Assembly (NCBI GenBank): GCA_002478265.1
Contig: DLNC01000019.1
Coordinates: 1 to 64,000 of the forward strand
Length of the DNA: 64,000 nt
Origin: Syntrophaceae bacterium UBA7520
GTDB lineage: Bacteria > Desulfobacterota > Syntrophia > Syntrophales > Smithellaceae
Reading direction: 5' to 3'
Positions within the stretch are counted from its first letter, which is position 1. Each line of letters starts with the position of its first letter. Shown here piece after piece: positions 53,673 through 62,391 of the stretch. A program made the translations under genes and the position numbers. The notes beneath the pieces were generated by a model. It ran no database searches, was not told the origin of the DNA, and saw nothing but the letters and a program-made list of their open reading frames with translations.

Positions 53673-54287
53673 TTAATCAGGCTTTACCATCACCCAGAGA
53701 AATGTTTCCCCGCCAATGGCGCGATAATCGGCAGAGACAATTTTGAAACCCGTATTTATCAAATCCTTATATAAATCCTGCGGTGTTTTGTGGCTATAGT
53801 ATAATTGCTCGCCCAGAAATTCCTTATACCCGTCAAATTCAGCGCTGCCCGTGTATTCTTTTGTCGCGTAGGTGAAAAGCAGGCAGCCGCACGGTTTCAG
53901 CCATCCATGCATTTTTTCAAATAACCTCTGGTGGTCGGCCTTTGGCACATGAAACAGGCTGTAAATAGCTGTTATCGCGTCGAAGCTCTGCGGCGCGAAA
54001 TCGACATCGCGCATGTCACTGCATAAAGTTTTCATATCGGGAACATATTTTGCCGCCATCGCGAGCATCTTTTCGGAAAAATCCACGCCGGTAACTTGCC
54101 AGCCCTTGTCCGCAAAAAAACGCGCGAAAGGCTCGCCCGCCCCGCAGCCCAGATCAAGCAGAGCACCTTTTTTAATGGAAAGCTTCTCATAAAAATGACC
54201 TAGCACCTCGGTCATATCAAATAGCCCGCGGTTTTGTTCATAAGTGGCGGCAAAGCCGTTATAAACTTCACGAAGGGTTTTGGGCAT
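53673..54287 (-). CDS. class I SAM-dependent methyltransferase
   Basis: 204-residue methyltransferase of the UbiE/Methyltransf_25 kind. SAM-binding motif I is LLDLGCGAGEPFARFFA, the acidic end of strand 2 is VTGVDFSEKMLAM, and FDAITAIYSLFHVPKADHQR is motif IV-V. The substrate is unknown. The ATG at 54287 has a weak ribosome-binding site. A decayed copy of its 3' end lies at 52877-53026, so the family has been duplicated or exchanged here. Confidence 0.9.
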   Translation of the reverse strand: MPKTLREVYNGFAATYEQNRGLFDMTEVLGHFYEKLSIKKGALLDLGCGAGEPFARFFADKGWQVTGVDFSEKMLAMAAKYVPDMKTLCSDMRDVDFAPQSFDAITAIYSLFHVPKADHQRLFEKMHGWLKPCGCLLFTYATKEYTGSAEFDGYKEFLGEQLYYSHKTPQDLYKDLINTGFKIVSADYRAIGGETFLWVMVKPD

Positions 54288-54409
54288 GGCTCAATTATTC
54301 CCGCGTTTTGATTTTGTCGCTGCGTAGCATTAATTGAAATTTGCCACAATATATAAATATTGCATCGGCGGAAAGTTTAAGTTAAATGAAGTAGTGGCAG
54401 CGCGTTTTT

Positions 54410-55966
54410 ATGGATGAAAAAACTTTGAGCTTTACCCGTAGAGAACTTTTGCAGAAGGCCGCTTTATCCGCCGCGCTTCTGGCCGTGCCCGGTATAACCG
54501 GTTTCACAACCATTCCCCGCTATCAGCCCACCGGCGCGCCCGAAGGAAAAACGCTTTATCTGACCAACGCGGAAGTTGTCCATGTTGTTTCAGGTCTCAT
54601 CTTCAGCGACCAGACAATATCTGTGCGCGACGGGATCATTCGCTCTGTTTCCCCGCTGCCCCCTGAAACGCGCGAGGGCGACGTGGTACTGGATCTGAAA
54701 AATCAGTATGTACTGCCCGGCCTGATTGACGCGCATTGCCATATCACCATGCCCGGCGCTGCAGGGCTTACCGCCGGAATTTTTCTGGATGTGCTAAATC
54801 AGCTTAAACGAAATTATATCCAGCAGCTTAGACAGGGCGTAACCACCATTCGCGACATGGGCGCGCTGCCGAAAATTCTGCACGCGAATCTCGACCAGAT
54901 ACAAAAAGGCGAACTCATCGGCCCGCGCGTTGTTTACTGCAACGCCTTTACCAATGTTTTAGGAGGACATCCCGATATTGACCCGCGCGAAATGGGCATT
55001 CTGGCCGACCTGGTTATGACGCTAACTGGCGAATCCAACATGTGGTTTAAAGATACGGACGAGCTCAAAGAAAAGATGAAGCAAAACTCCGCCCGCGGCG
55101 CTTCTTTCATCAAGCTGACTATGGATAAAATATCGGTACTTTGCGGCAAGGGACAAATTCCCACCTACTCTGATGAGCACCTGAGGGTAATTTTTGCCTT
55201 CGCACGGAAAAACAATCTGGCCACCGCCGGGCATATCCACACCAGATTCGGCTTTAACCGCGCGTTGCAATATGGACTCAATTCCATTGAACATTCCATC
55301 AACGAATTACTTGCACCGGAAGAAATAGAAACAATGGCCGTAAGGGAAATTTTCACCGTACCGACAATGACGGTGGTGCAGACGATGGCCGCGCCGGAGG
55401 CCTATGATGAACTGCCCAGAAAATTCCGCACGGATTTTATCGAGCGGGAAATTGCGGCGCGGCGCGACTATTTCAATTCAAATCTCGACCAATACACGGA
55501 GGCGTCAATCCACAAAAGCAATATCGCGCATCTGGAAAACTATAAAAAATACGGCTGTGAAAATCTGTATAAAAACACCCGTTACATGGCTAATCCCGAT
55601 CTTTATTTTAATATTATGCTGGCCGGCCCCGCAAACCTGCTGGCGATGAAAGACGCGGGCATTGTCATCGGCTGCGGCACGGACGCGGGCGTGCCGCTTT
55701 CTTATCACGGCACGCTCTGGCGGGAAATGGAGATGCTTAAACGCATCGGTTTTACCAACGCCGAAGTCCTACGCTGCGCCACATTCAACAACGCCAAAAT
55801 AATCGGCATGGCGGATAAAATCGGCACCGTTGATAGCGGCAAGCTGGCCGACCTGGTTGTCTTACGGGAGAATCCGCTCAAAAAGATAGAGGCCTGCCGT
55901 CAGCCCTCTTTAGTTATCAAAGATGGAAAAATCTATGATGTCGGAAAAATCGCGTTTGGCACATAG
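54410..55966 (+). CDS. amidohydrolase family protein with Tat-type signal
   Basis: Metal-dependent hydrolase of 518 residues. The N-terminus FTRRELLQKAALSAALLAVP looks like a twin-arginine signal (TRRxxLxK), so it is probably exported folded. Metal ligands: the DAHCH motif after LPGLID, a Lys-equivalent region KLTMDKIS, His in TAGHIHTRFGF and IEHSINE, and the Asp in GCGTDAGVPLSYHG. The N-terminal and C-terminal small beta domain is typical (GKLADLVVLRENPL). It resembles the imidazolonepropionase/prolidase-like group; the substrate is not clear. It lies 40 bp before prpE on the same strand. Confidence 0.9.
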   Translation: MDEKTLSFTRRELLQKAALSAALLAVPGITGFTTIPRYQPTGAPEGKTLYLTNAEVVHVVSGLIFSDQTISVRDGIIRSVSPLPPETREGDVVLDLKNQYVLPGLIDAHCHITMPGAAGLTAGIFLDVLNQLKRNYIQQLRQGVTTIRDMGALPKILHANLDQIQKGELIGPRVVYCNAFTNVLGGHPDIDPREMGILADLVMTLTGESNMWFKDTDELKEKMKQNSARGASFIKLTMDKISVLCGKGQIPTYSDEHLRVIFAFARKNNLATAGHIHTRFGFNRALQYGLNSIEHSINELLAPEEIETMAVREIFTVPTMTVVQTMAAPEAYDELPRKFRTDFIEREIAARRDYFNSNLDQYTEASIHKSNIAHLENYKKYGCENLYKNTRYMANPDLYFNIMLAGPANLLAMKDAGIVIGCGTDAGVPLSYHGTLWREMEMLKRIGFTNAEVLRCATFNNAKIIGMADKIGTVDSGKLADLVVLRENPLKKIEACRQPSLVIKDGKIYDVGKIAFGT

Positions 55967-56006
55967 ATAAAATTTCAGCTAATAAAGAAAAGTTGGAGGA
56001 TTAAAG

Positions 56007-57911
56007 ATGAAGCAGTACCGTTCTTACGAAGAAGCGTACAACCGTTCCATAACCGACCCGGATGGCTTCTGGGCACAAGCCGCTGCGGCGGTAAGCTGGG
56101 TGAAAAAATGGGACAGCGTTGTTTCAAGCCCCAAGCCGCAATTTTACCGCTGGTTCGCCGGAGCACAGTTAAACACCTGCTACAACGCCATCGACCGGCA
56201 CGTGGAAGGCGGCAGAAAAAATCAGTTTGCTATCATTTACGACAGCCCCGTAACCAACACGGTAAAAAAGATAACCTATGGCGAATTACTCGATAACGTC
56301 TCGCTGGTGGGCGGCATGCTGGCCAATGCCGGCGTCAAAAAAGGCGACCGCGTGATAATCTACATGCCGATGATTCCCGAAACGCTTTTCGCGATGCTGG
56401 CCTGCGCGCGCATCGGCGCCGTGCACTCGGTGGTTTTCGGCGGCTTCGCGCCCAATGAACTGGCCGTCAGAATCGACGACGCCAAACCAAAAGTAATCCT
56501 TTCCGCGAACTGCGGCATCGAGCCTAAAGGCGCGATTCCCTACAAGCCGCTTCTGGATAAGGCAATTGAGCTTTCCCGACATAAACCGGAAAAATGCTTT
56601 ATCCTGCAACGCCCACAGGTGAAGGCGGATTTGATCGCGGGGCGCGACTTTGACTGGCAGGAAGCCCTGAAAAGCGCGAAGCCCGTTGGCTGCGTAACTG
56701 TCGCCGCGACCGATCCTCTCTATATTCTTTACACCTCCGGCACCACTGGTATTCCAAAAGGCGTGGTGCGCGACAACGGCGGGCACGCCGTGGCGCTTCT
56801 GTGGAGCATGAAAAACATTTACGGTATTGAGCCGGGCGATGTCTACTGGGCGGCGTCTGATGTCGGCTGGGTAGTCGGGCATTCTTATATTGTTTACGCG
56901 CCACTGCTCTACGGCGCCACAACTATCATGTATGAAGGCAAACCCGTGGGCACGCCCGATCCCGGCGCGTTCTGGCGCGTGATCAGCGAACACAAGGTAA
57001 AGGTCCTTTTCACCGCCCCCACTGCTTTTCGCGCGATAAAAAAGGAAGATCCCACCGGCGCCTTCATTAAAAAATATGATATTTCCTGCCTGAAATATCT
57101 TTTCCTCGCCGGGGAACGGCTTGACCCGGATACGTATTACTGGGCGGCGGATCGCCTGAAAATACCGGTTATCGATCACTGGTGGCAGACGGAAACCGGC
57201 TGGCCGATTGCCGCCAACTGCATGGGCATCGAGCATCTGCCGGTAAAAGCGGGCTCGCCCACCAAGCCGGTGCCGGGTTACAATGTTCAGGTGCTTGACG
57301 AAAACGGCCAGGAACTTCCCAACGGCTCGGAGGGCACCATCGCCATCAAACTGCCACTACCGCCGTGTTGTCTTACGACACTGTGGGAAAAAGATGACGC
57401 CTACATTTCCTCGTATCTGGAAACATTTGCGGGATATTACTCCACCGGAGACGGCGGGTTCAAAGACAAAGACGGCTACATTTACATCATGGGGCGCGTG
57501 GACGATATTATCAACGTGGCGGGCCATCGGCTTTCCACCGGCGGGATGGAGGAAGTTGTCGCCAAGCATCCGGACGTCGCCGAATGCGCGGTCATCGGCG
57601 TCGATGATCAGCTCAAAGGTCAGGTTCCCGTTGGTTTTGCCGTGCTGAAAGCGGGTGTTTCTAAAAATCCCGCGGAAATTCAGAAGGAAATCGTCAGTAT
57701 GATTCGCGAGCAGATCGGCGCGCTGGCCTGCCTCAAGGACGTGGCGATTGTGGCGCGCCTGCCCAAAACGCGCAGCGGCAAGATTCTGCGCTCGACCATG
57801 CGTAAAATCGCGGACGGCAAGGAATACAACGTCCCTTCTACCATTGAAGACCCGGCGGTGCTGGGTGAAATTAAAGACGCTCTCAAGGACGTGGGTTATC
57901 CGAAAAGTTAG
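56007..57911 (+). CDS. prpE: propionyl-CoA synthetase (acyl-CoA synthetase, PrpE type)
   Basis: AMP-forming acyl-CoA ligase of 634 residues. The order and wording of motifs follow PrpE (propionate-CoA ligase): ILYTSGTTGIPKGVVRDNGG, WAASDVGWVVGHSYIVYAPL, TAPTAFRAIKKEDP, DHWWQTETGWPIA and the C-terminal catalytic Lys in TRSGKILRSTMRKI, which is a usual acetylation site. It activates propionate or a short branched acid at the cost of ATP to AMP. GGAGG precedes the ATG. The TetR gene follows after 24 bp, probably co-transcribed. Confidence 0.93.
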   Translation: MKQYRSYEEAYNRSITDPDGFWAQAAAAVSWVKKWDSVVSSPKPQFYRWFAGAQLNTCYNAIDRHVEGGRKNQFAIIYDSPVTNTVKKITYGELLDNVSLVGGMLANAGVKKGDRVIIYMPMIPETLFAMLACARIGAVHSVVFGGFAPNELAVRIDDAKPKVILSANCGIEPKGAIPYKPLLDKAIELSRHKPEKCFILQRPQVKADLIAGRDFDWQEALKSAKPVGCVTVAATDPLYILYTSGTTGIPKGVVRDNGGHAVALLWSMKNIYGIEPGDVYWAASDVGWVVGHSYIVYAPLLYGATTIMYEGKPVGTPDPGAFWRVISEHKVKVLFTAPTAFRAIKKEDPTGAFIKKYDISCLKYLFLAGERLDPDTYYWAADRLKIPVIDHWWQTETGWPIAANCMGIEHLPVKAGSPTKPVPGYNVQVLDENGQELPNGSEGTIAIKLPLPPCCLTTLWEKDDAYISSYLETFAGYYSTGDGGFKDKDGYIYIMGRVDDIINVAGHRLSTGGMEEVVAKHPDVAECAVIGVDDQLKGQVPVGFAVLKAGVSKNPAEIQKEIVSMIREQIGALACLKDVAIVARLPKTRSGKILRSTMRKIADGKEYNVPSTIEDPAVLGEIKDALKDVGYPKS

Positions 57912-57935
57912 AACGCGAAGGGATTCGATACGCCC

Positions 57936-58562
57936 GTGAAGAAAAAAACAGCTCCGGCCAAAGAGCACAAGCCCAAAAGAGGCAAAGACCTTTTTCAGAA
58001 AAGGCAGGCGCAGATTATCAACAAAGCCACGCGGCTTTTTCTGAAAAAAGGCTACGCGCAGACTTCCATGCGCGATATTTCCCGCGCTACGGGGATCGAT
58101 ATCAGTAATTTGTATTACTTCATCAAAAACAAAGAGGAGATTCTCTTTCTTGTTTTTGACATGCTGCACAAGCCAGCGCTGGAGGTTTTTGAAAAACACG
58201 GCATCATGTACATGGATGATCCGGTGGAGCAGTTAAAAGCCGTGATTAACGGGCTGATTGCCTCCGGTTATAATTATGAAAGCGAGATTCTACTTTTGTA
58301 TCGTGAATCAAACTCACTGCCCAAGCGCATGCTCAAAAGCATTCTGGAGAGGGAGAGCCTGGTGGTCACACGCCTTGAGGAAATTCTGAAAAAGGGCAAG
58401 GCGCGCGGAGTTTTTCAGTTTGACGATGCCGCCTTCACGGCCAATATGATTGTTTACCAGTTGTCGCTCTACCCCCTGCGCAAATGGAACATGCGCAAGT
58501 ATTCCAAGAAAGAACTGATCTCTCTGATGGAAAGACAAATCCTGAAGATGATCATGGCCTGA
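57936..58562 (+). CDS. TetR family transcriptional regulator
   Basis: 208-residue TetR-type repressor. A basic N-terminal extension (KKKTAPAKEHKPKRGKD) precedes the helix-turn-helix: INKATRLFLKKGYAQTSMRD and TGIDISNLYYFIKNKEEI. The C-terminal domain is of the kind found in fatty-acid-responsive FadR/YsiA-like regulators and probably senses an acyl-CoA. The start is GTG at 57936. It is a good candidate to bind the TACAAC-N4-GTTGTA palindromes 1.3 kb downstream. Confidence 0.9.
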   Translation: MKKKTAPAKEHKPKRGKDLFQKRQAQIINKATRLFLKKGYAQTSMRDISRATGIDISNLYYFIKNKEEILFLVFDMLHKPALEVFEKHGIMYMDDPVEQLKAVINGLIASGYNYESEILLLYRESNSLPKRMLKSILERESLVVTRLEEILKKGKARGVFQFDDAAFTANMIVYQLSLYPLRKWNMRKYSKKELISLMERQILKMIMA

Positions 58563-58587
58563 CACACTGACTGATTTAAAATCAATA

Positions 58588-58617
58588 AAAAAGCCGGAAA
58601 AAAATTTCCGGCTTTTT
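58588..58617. terminator. bidirectional terminator between the TetR and flavin oxidoreductase genes
   Basis: A 13-bp perfect stem (AAAAAGCCGGAAA at 58588-58600 with its complement at 58605-58617) with an AAAA loop. A and T runs at both ends let it stop transcription from both sides, fitting the convergent genes. Confidence 0.92.
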
Positions 58618-58660
58618 TATATTCGTCGTTGCGCTTCAAAGCGCAACGGAAAGGGATTTT

Positions 58661-59773
58661 TTAGGCAAGATGTTTTTTCTGCACGCCGCGCAGAATTTCT
58701 TCCGCTTCTTTCACAATGCCCTGCACCATATCCGCCACTTTCGGCATATCATTGATGCGCTGTGCGCATTCACCGGCGGCCATCATGGCTTTTTCCCTGT
58801 TGCCGTCATAAACGGCCTTGATGGACTCGATTTCGTAATTAATCAGCGACATATCCAGCGTGGAATAATCATCGGGCGTTCCCAGAAAAACACCGGGCGA
58901 TTTCTTCAGCGTGTTGACCGCGTGCTCTTCGCTGCGTTTGTTTTTAACCCAGCGCGCGGGGCCGACAAAACCGCGCGCCACCAGCGTGCCGCGGTCGCCC
59001 GCTTCCACCACCGCCTCTTTCCAGATCTGATGAAAATCGCTTTCCTGCGTGGCGAGAAACCGCGTGCCCATCTGCGCGCCGTCGGCGCCCAGAACCAGGG
59101 CGGCCGCCAGCGTTTTGCCATCGCAGAACCCCCCCGCGCCGCAAACCAGAGTTTTTTCATCGGATACCGCTTCCACCACCGCGGGCAGCAGAATCATTGA
59201 ATGCACCGGCTCCCACGAGGTATGGAATCCGCCTTCATGCCCCGAGGCCACGATGACATCCACGCCCGCTTTTTTGCAGCGCTGCGCGCCTTTGACCGAA
59301 GGCACAACATGCATCCAGGTAAAGCCGGCGTTTTTGATTGCGTCACGCCAGGGAACCGGATCGCCCGCCGAGGTGAAGATTACCTTGAAATGTTTTTTCA
59401 TGTCCGGATTTTCCTCGCGCACGCGGATGGCCGTCTCAATGATGATTTTTGCCTGCGGCACCATTTCCGCTGCGACCATCACGTTAATGCCGAATATTCC
59501 GCCTTTGTCTTTGGTCAGGCGATATGTGCGTTTCAGAACTTTCTCCATGGCGGTGGCCATATCGTCATCCGGATGCGCCTCGGCGGTTTTAATCCACGCG
59601 TCGTAGACAAAAGGCTGGCCTTCCTTATCGGCCAGGCCGCTGGTGGATAGAAGCCCCAGCGCGCCCGCGTTGGCCGCGGCCACGCCCAGGTTGTTGTTGG
59701 AAAACGGGCCCATGCCCGCTTGAATGATGGGATATTTGATGCCCACCATGTCACAGAGTCTTGACTTGATCAT
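58661..59773 (-). CDS. NAD(P)H-dependent flavin oxidoreductase / nitronate monooxygenase family
   Basis: FMN-binding TIM-barrel enzyme of 370 residues, 2-nitropropane dioxygenase family, which also includes FabK-like enoyl reductases. It opens with VGIKYPIIQAGMGPFSNNNL and has INVMVAAEM, the conserved ASGHEGGFH near the active-site His, VCGAGGFCDGKTLAAALVLG and GADGAQMGTRFLAT for FMN phosphate. AAGGAG precedes the ATG. It is transcribed away from the alpha/beta hydrolase gene across a promoter region with two TetR-type palindromes; the reaction in vivo is unknown but an acyl or nitro substrate is likely. Confidence 0.92.
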   Translation of the reverse strand: MIKSRLCDMVGIKYPIIQAGMGPFSNNNLGVAAANAGALGLLSTSGLADKEGQPFVYDAWIKTAEAHPDDDMATAMEKVLKRTYRLTKDKGGIFGINVMVAAEMVPQAKIIIETAIRVREENPDMKKHFKVIFTSAGDPVPWRDAIKNAGFTWMHVVPSVKGAQRCKKAGVDVIVASGHEGGFHTSWEPVHSMILLPAVVEAVSDEKTLVCGAGGFCDGKTLAAALVLGADGAQMGTRFLATQESDFHQIWKEAVVEAGDRGTLVARGFVGPARWVKNKRSEEHAVNTLKKSPGVFLGTPDDYSTLDMSLINYEIESIKAVYDGNREKAMMAAGECAQRINDMPKVADMVQGIVKEAEEILRGVQKKHLA

Positions 59774-59836
59774 AATGCTGTCTCCTTGAATTTATTATCG
59801 CTATAAATACACGGGAATTCGTCTTCCGCGTTTTTA

Positions 59837-59852
59837 TACAACGTACGTTGTA
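59837..59852. promoter_or_regulatory. TetR-type operator 1, overlapping the minus-strand promoter
   Basis: TACAACGTACGTTGTA is a perfect 16-bp palindrome. It lies just after a minus-strand promoter for the flavin oxidoreductase (TTGACA at 59883-59878, 17-base spacer, TTATTT at 59860-59855), so a bound repressor would block that promoter. Confidence 0.75.
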
Positions 59853-59912
59853 GCAAATAATGGATGTATCTCTCTTTTGTCAAGAAATATTTCCTCCTCC
59901 GGCAAATAATGC

Positions 59913-59941
59913 TTGACAGAAGATGTCCTGCTTAATAATTA
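59913..59941 (+). promoter_or_regulatory. promoter of the alpha/beta hydrolase gene
   Basis: TTGACA (59913-59918), a 17-base spacer and TAATTA (59936-59941). The -10 box runs into operator 2, so occupancy of the palindrome would block the promoter. Confidence 0.6.
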
Positions 59942-59956
59942 CAACACATGTTGTAA
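59939..59956. promoter_or_regulatory. TetR-type operator 2, overlapping the plus-strand promoter
   Basis: TTACAACACATGTTGTAA: eight-base perfect inverted arms around CA, matching operator 1 in TACAAC-N4-GTTGTA. It lies 24 bp before the hydrolase ATG and over the -10 box of that gene. Confidence 0.75.
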
Positions 59957-59979
59957 ACACTTTTGGGGGAATAATTATC

Positions 59980-60849
59980 ATGGCCATGAAAACAGGCAAA
60001 GTCACCGTAAACAGAGGAACTTTTAACGTGCGCGACCGCGGCAACAAAGACGGGTTTCCCCTGGTCATGCTGCACGGCTGGCCGGAAAGCTCTTATTGCT
60101 GGGAAACAATCGAACCGTATATTGATAAATCTCTGCGTATCATCGCGCCGGACCTGCGGGGGTTGGGCGAAAGCGAACGCACACTGGATGTCAAAGCATA
60201 CCAGAAACTCGAGCTGGCCAAAGACATGATTGAAGTCATCGACGCGCTCGGCATCAAAGATTTTTTCCTGGTCGGCCACGACTGGGGCGGCATCGTCGCG
60301 CAGGAACTGACGCTCATTATCCATGAGCGCGTGAAAAAACTCGCGCTCATGAACATTCCGGTCATTACCAACGCCAAGGGCGAAAAAGACGCGCAGCGTG
60401 CGCTGGCCGCGATGCGTTTTATGCCCATGTGGTATCAATATTTTCAGCAGCAGCCAGGCCTGGCCGAGGGCATGATTAAAGGCAACGAGGATGTCTGGGT
60501 TCGCTATTTCTTCGGCAGAAAAGGCAAAGACGGCACAATTCCCGGTGAGGCCATCGCCGAATACGTGCGCTGCTATAGAATCGAAAACACGCCGGCCACG
60601 GCGGCCTATTATTATCGCGCCATGCGCCTGGACGCGCCGCACTGGGCGGAACTGGCGGGAAAAAAATTCACCATGCCCGCTCTCTATATTTACGGCGAGG
60701 AAGAAATCGTCATCGTCAAGGAAAATTTAAATCACCTGGAAGATTGCTTTGATTCCATTAAAATCGAAAGACTCAAGGCGGGGCATTTTATTCAGGAAGA
60801 AAAGCCGCGCGAAGTGGCGGCCTTATTAAACGAATTTTTCCGCGGCTAA
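59980..60849 (+). CDS. alpha/beta hydrolase (epoxide hydrolase/dehalogenase type)
   Basis: 289-residue alpha/beta-fold hydrolase. HGWPESSYCWE is the oxyanion loop (HGxP), the nucleophile elbow is VGHDWGGIVAQ with Asp as nucleophile, and the catalytic His is in GHFIQEEKP. An Asp nucleophile points to epoxide hydrolase, haloalkane dehalogenase or fluoroacetate dehalogenase activities and against ordinary esterases. The ATG at 59980 has GGGGGA upstream. It probably forms an operon with the DUF1330 gene that follows after 37 bp, under the operator pair. Confidence 0.88.
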   Translation: MAMKTGKVTVNRGTFNVRDRGNKDGFPLVMLHGWPESSYCWETIEPYIDKSLRIIAPDLRGLGESERTLDVKAYQKLELAKDMIEVIDALGIKDFFLVGHDWGGIVAQELTLIIHERVKKLALMNIPVITNAKGEKDAQRALAAMRFMPMWYQYFQQQPGLAEGMIKGNEDVWVRYFFGRKGKDGTIPGEAIAEYVRCYRIENTPATAAYYYRAMRLDAPHWAELAGKKFTMPALYIYGEEEIVIVKENLNHLEDCFDSIKIERLKAGHFIQEEKPREVAALLNEFFRG

Positions 60850-60886
60850 TAAGCGCGATAACAACAAGGTTTGAGGAGAGTAAAAT

Positions 60887-61270
60887 ATGTCCGGCATCAA
60901 AAACAACGAGGATCAATTTAAAGCATTGGCGCATAACCCCAGCGAAGAACCATTTGTCATGCTCAACCTATTAAAGTTCAAAAAAGACGGCGGACGCGAA
61001 GCGTATTTCCAATACATCAAGGAATCGGGACGTTTCGTCGAAGGCGTCGGCGCCAAGGTGCTGTATTTCGGCATCCCGAAAGAACTGTTGCAGGGCGCGG
61101 AAGACTGGGATCTTCTGATGCTTGTGCAATACCCTTCGCGCAAGGCTTTCTTAAAGATGGCGAACAACCCTGATTATATCAAAGTGCATGATGAATACCG
61201 CAAGGATGCTCTGGAACGCGCGGTGCTCTATGCCACAGACCCGGCAAAATTCAAGGCGATTCTTTCTTAA
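60887..61270 (+). CDS. DUF1330 domain protein
   Basis: 127-residue dimeric alpha-beta barrel protein of the DUF1330 type. PFVMLNLLKFKKDGGREAYF, YFGIPKELLQGAEDWDLLML and VQYPSRKAFLKMANNPDY match the family's conserved strands. It has no enzymatic motif that I know. GAGGAG lies before the ATG. Co-transcription with the alpha/beta hydrolase is likely; such small proteins are frequent partners of catabolic genes. Confidence 0.85.
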   Translation: MSGIKNNEDQFKALAHNPSEEPFVMLNLLKFKKDGGREAYFQYIKESGRFVEGVGAKVLYFGIPKELLQGAEDWDLLMLVQYPSRKAFLKMANNPDYIKVHDEYRKDALERAVLYATDPAKFKAILS

Positions 61271-61409
61271 TCGCGATACGCGACATCAGCATATCTTGAA
61301 TAATTATGATCTCTGTTGTAGCGTAAATACATCAGAAAGATTTAAATAGCAGTTGCTTGTAAACGCGGGCCGCAATATTTTCCGCGCATCGCCGAAAGAG
61401 AAAACAAAT

Positions 61410-62180
61410 ATGGGCTTTCTCCAGACAATCCGAAAAAAGACCTTTCATTTGCGATATTCGGTTATGCATTCACGAAAGCTCCCTTTCATTATTTTAAAGC
61501 CCTTTTATTTGATCGCCCGCTTTTTTATACTGGGTTTCCCCGGCATGCAATACAACATTTTCACGCGCATGAAATACAAAAAGCATCTGCACCAATGGAG
61601 TAATTACACCTGCGAAGACCGTTATCCTGAATTGTTTGCCATCTGTAAAGAATTTTTCAAAGACAGGGAGAATGTCAAAATATTATCTTTCGGATGTTCC
61701 ACCGGAGAAGAAGTTTACAGCATTCATTCTTACCTTCCAAAAGCCGCAATCATCGGCGCCGATATCAATCCTTATAATCTAAGGCAATGCAAAAAAAAGA
61801 AGCCCCCGAAAAATGTTGGTTTTATGCATACTTTTTCGGAAGAATACCGGCAAAGCAAAGATTTTGACGCCATCTTCTGCCTGGTGGTGCTTCTCAACGT
61901 TAAAAACAGAAAAGCGAATGTCGCTACTGAATTCACCTTCCAGCAGTTTGAAAAACAGCTCTCCGAACTGGATGAAAAACTCAAGACAGGAGGGCTGTTG
62001 TTTATCGACAGAACCGATTTTGATTTTATGCACACTTCTATTTCCGACAGATATTCCCCTCTGGATACAAAAGGCAACAGAACAGTAACGGAAAGGCCTT
62101 TGTTTGACGCAAACAACACAAAAATTTCCGATAAACAAGATTCTTACAGGGTTTTTTTGAAAAGGGAATACAGCGCTTGA
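61410..62180 (+). CDS. CheR-like class I methyltransferase
   Basis: 257-residue SAM-dependent methyltransferase. VKILSFGCSTGEEVYSIHSY is the CheR-like motif I (GCSTGEE), IIGADINPYNLRQC holds the acidic strand-2 end, and KDFDAIFCLVVLLNV is the motif IV region. A basic, hydrophobic N-terminus (LKPFYLIARFFILGFPGM) may be a membrane-associated helix. The ATG at 61410 fits the start of the homologous region; the upstream frame to 61353 is unlikely. No chemotaxis genes are near, so the substrate is unknown. Confidence 0.82.
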   Translation: MGFLQTIRKKTFHLRYSVMHSRKLPFIILKPFYLIARFFILGFPGMQYNIFTRMKYKKHLHQWSNYTCEDRYPELFAICKEFFKDRENVKILSFGCSTGEEVYSIHSYLPKAAIIGADINPYNLRQCKKKKPPKNVGFMHTFSEEYRQSKDFDAIFCLVVLLNVKNRKANVATEFTFQQFEKQLSELDEKLKTGGLLFIDRTDFDFMHTSISDRYSPLDTKGNRTVTERPLFDANNTKISDKQDSYRVFLKREYSA

Positions 62181-62256
62181 TTCACGAATAACCACACCAA
62201 AAATTATTCCCATAATTCCGTTGACATACAAAACCGGTTTCCCTATACTTTTTTAC

Positions 62257-62337
62257 ATCGACAACCAAATCGACAAACTGGTTTACAAGCTATACGATTT
62301 AACCCCCGAAGAAATCGCCATCGTGGAAAGACAATGA
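62257..62337 (+). pseudogene. C-terminal remnant of a restriction-modification methylase
   Basis: A 26-codon tail, IDNQIDKLVYKLYDLTPEEI then AIVERQ and stop. The wording ID-x-LVYKLYxLTxEEI-x-IVE is the ending of Eco57I/PglX-like and type IIG methylases. Nothing of the catalytic domain remains upstream. A second, diverged tail reading AIAIVEKNN-stop lies at 62403-62432, on the other side of the palindromic repeat, as if the repeat had been inserted with duplication. Confidence 0.6.
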
Positions 62338-62347
62338 AAAATACCGA

Positions 62348-62391
62348 ATTCCCCGGTCAACCGGCATGCGCCGGTCTGTGAGCCGGGGAAT
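62348..62391. repeat. nested palindromic repeat (REP-like)
   Basis: ATTCCCCGG (62348-62356) pairs with CCGGGGAAT (62383-62391); nested within it ACCGGC (62360-62365) pairs with GCCGGT (62370-62375) around ATGC. All arms are perfect. Such CCGG-rich units are typical of dispersed REP/MITE elements. It lies between the two copies of the methylase tail. Confidence 0.75.
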
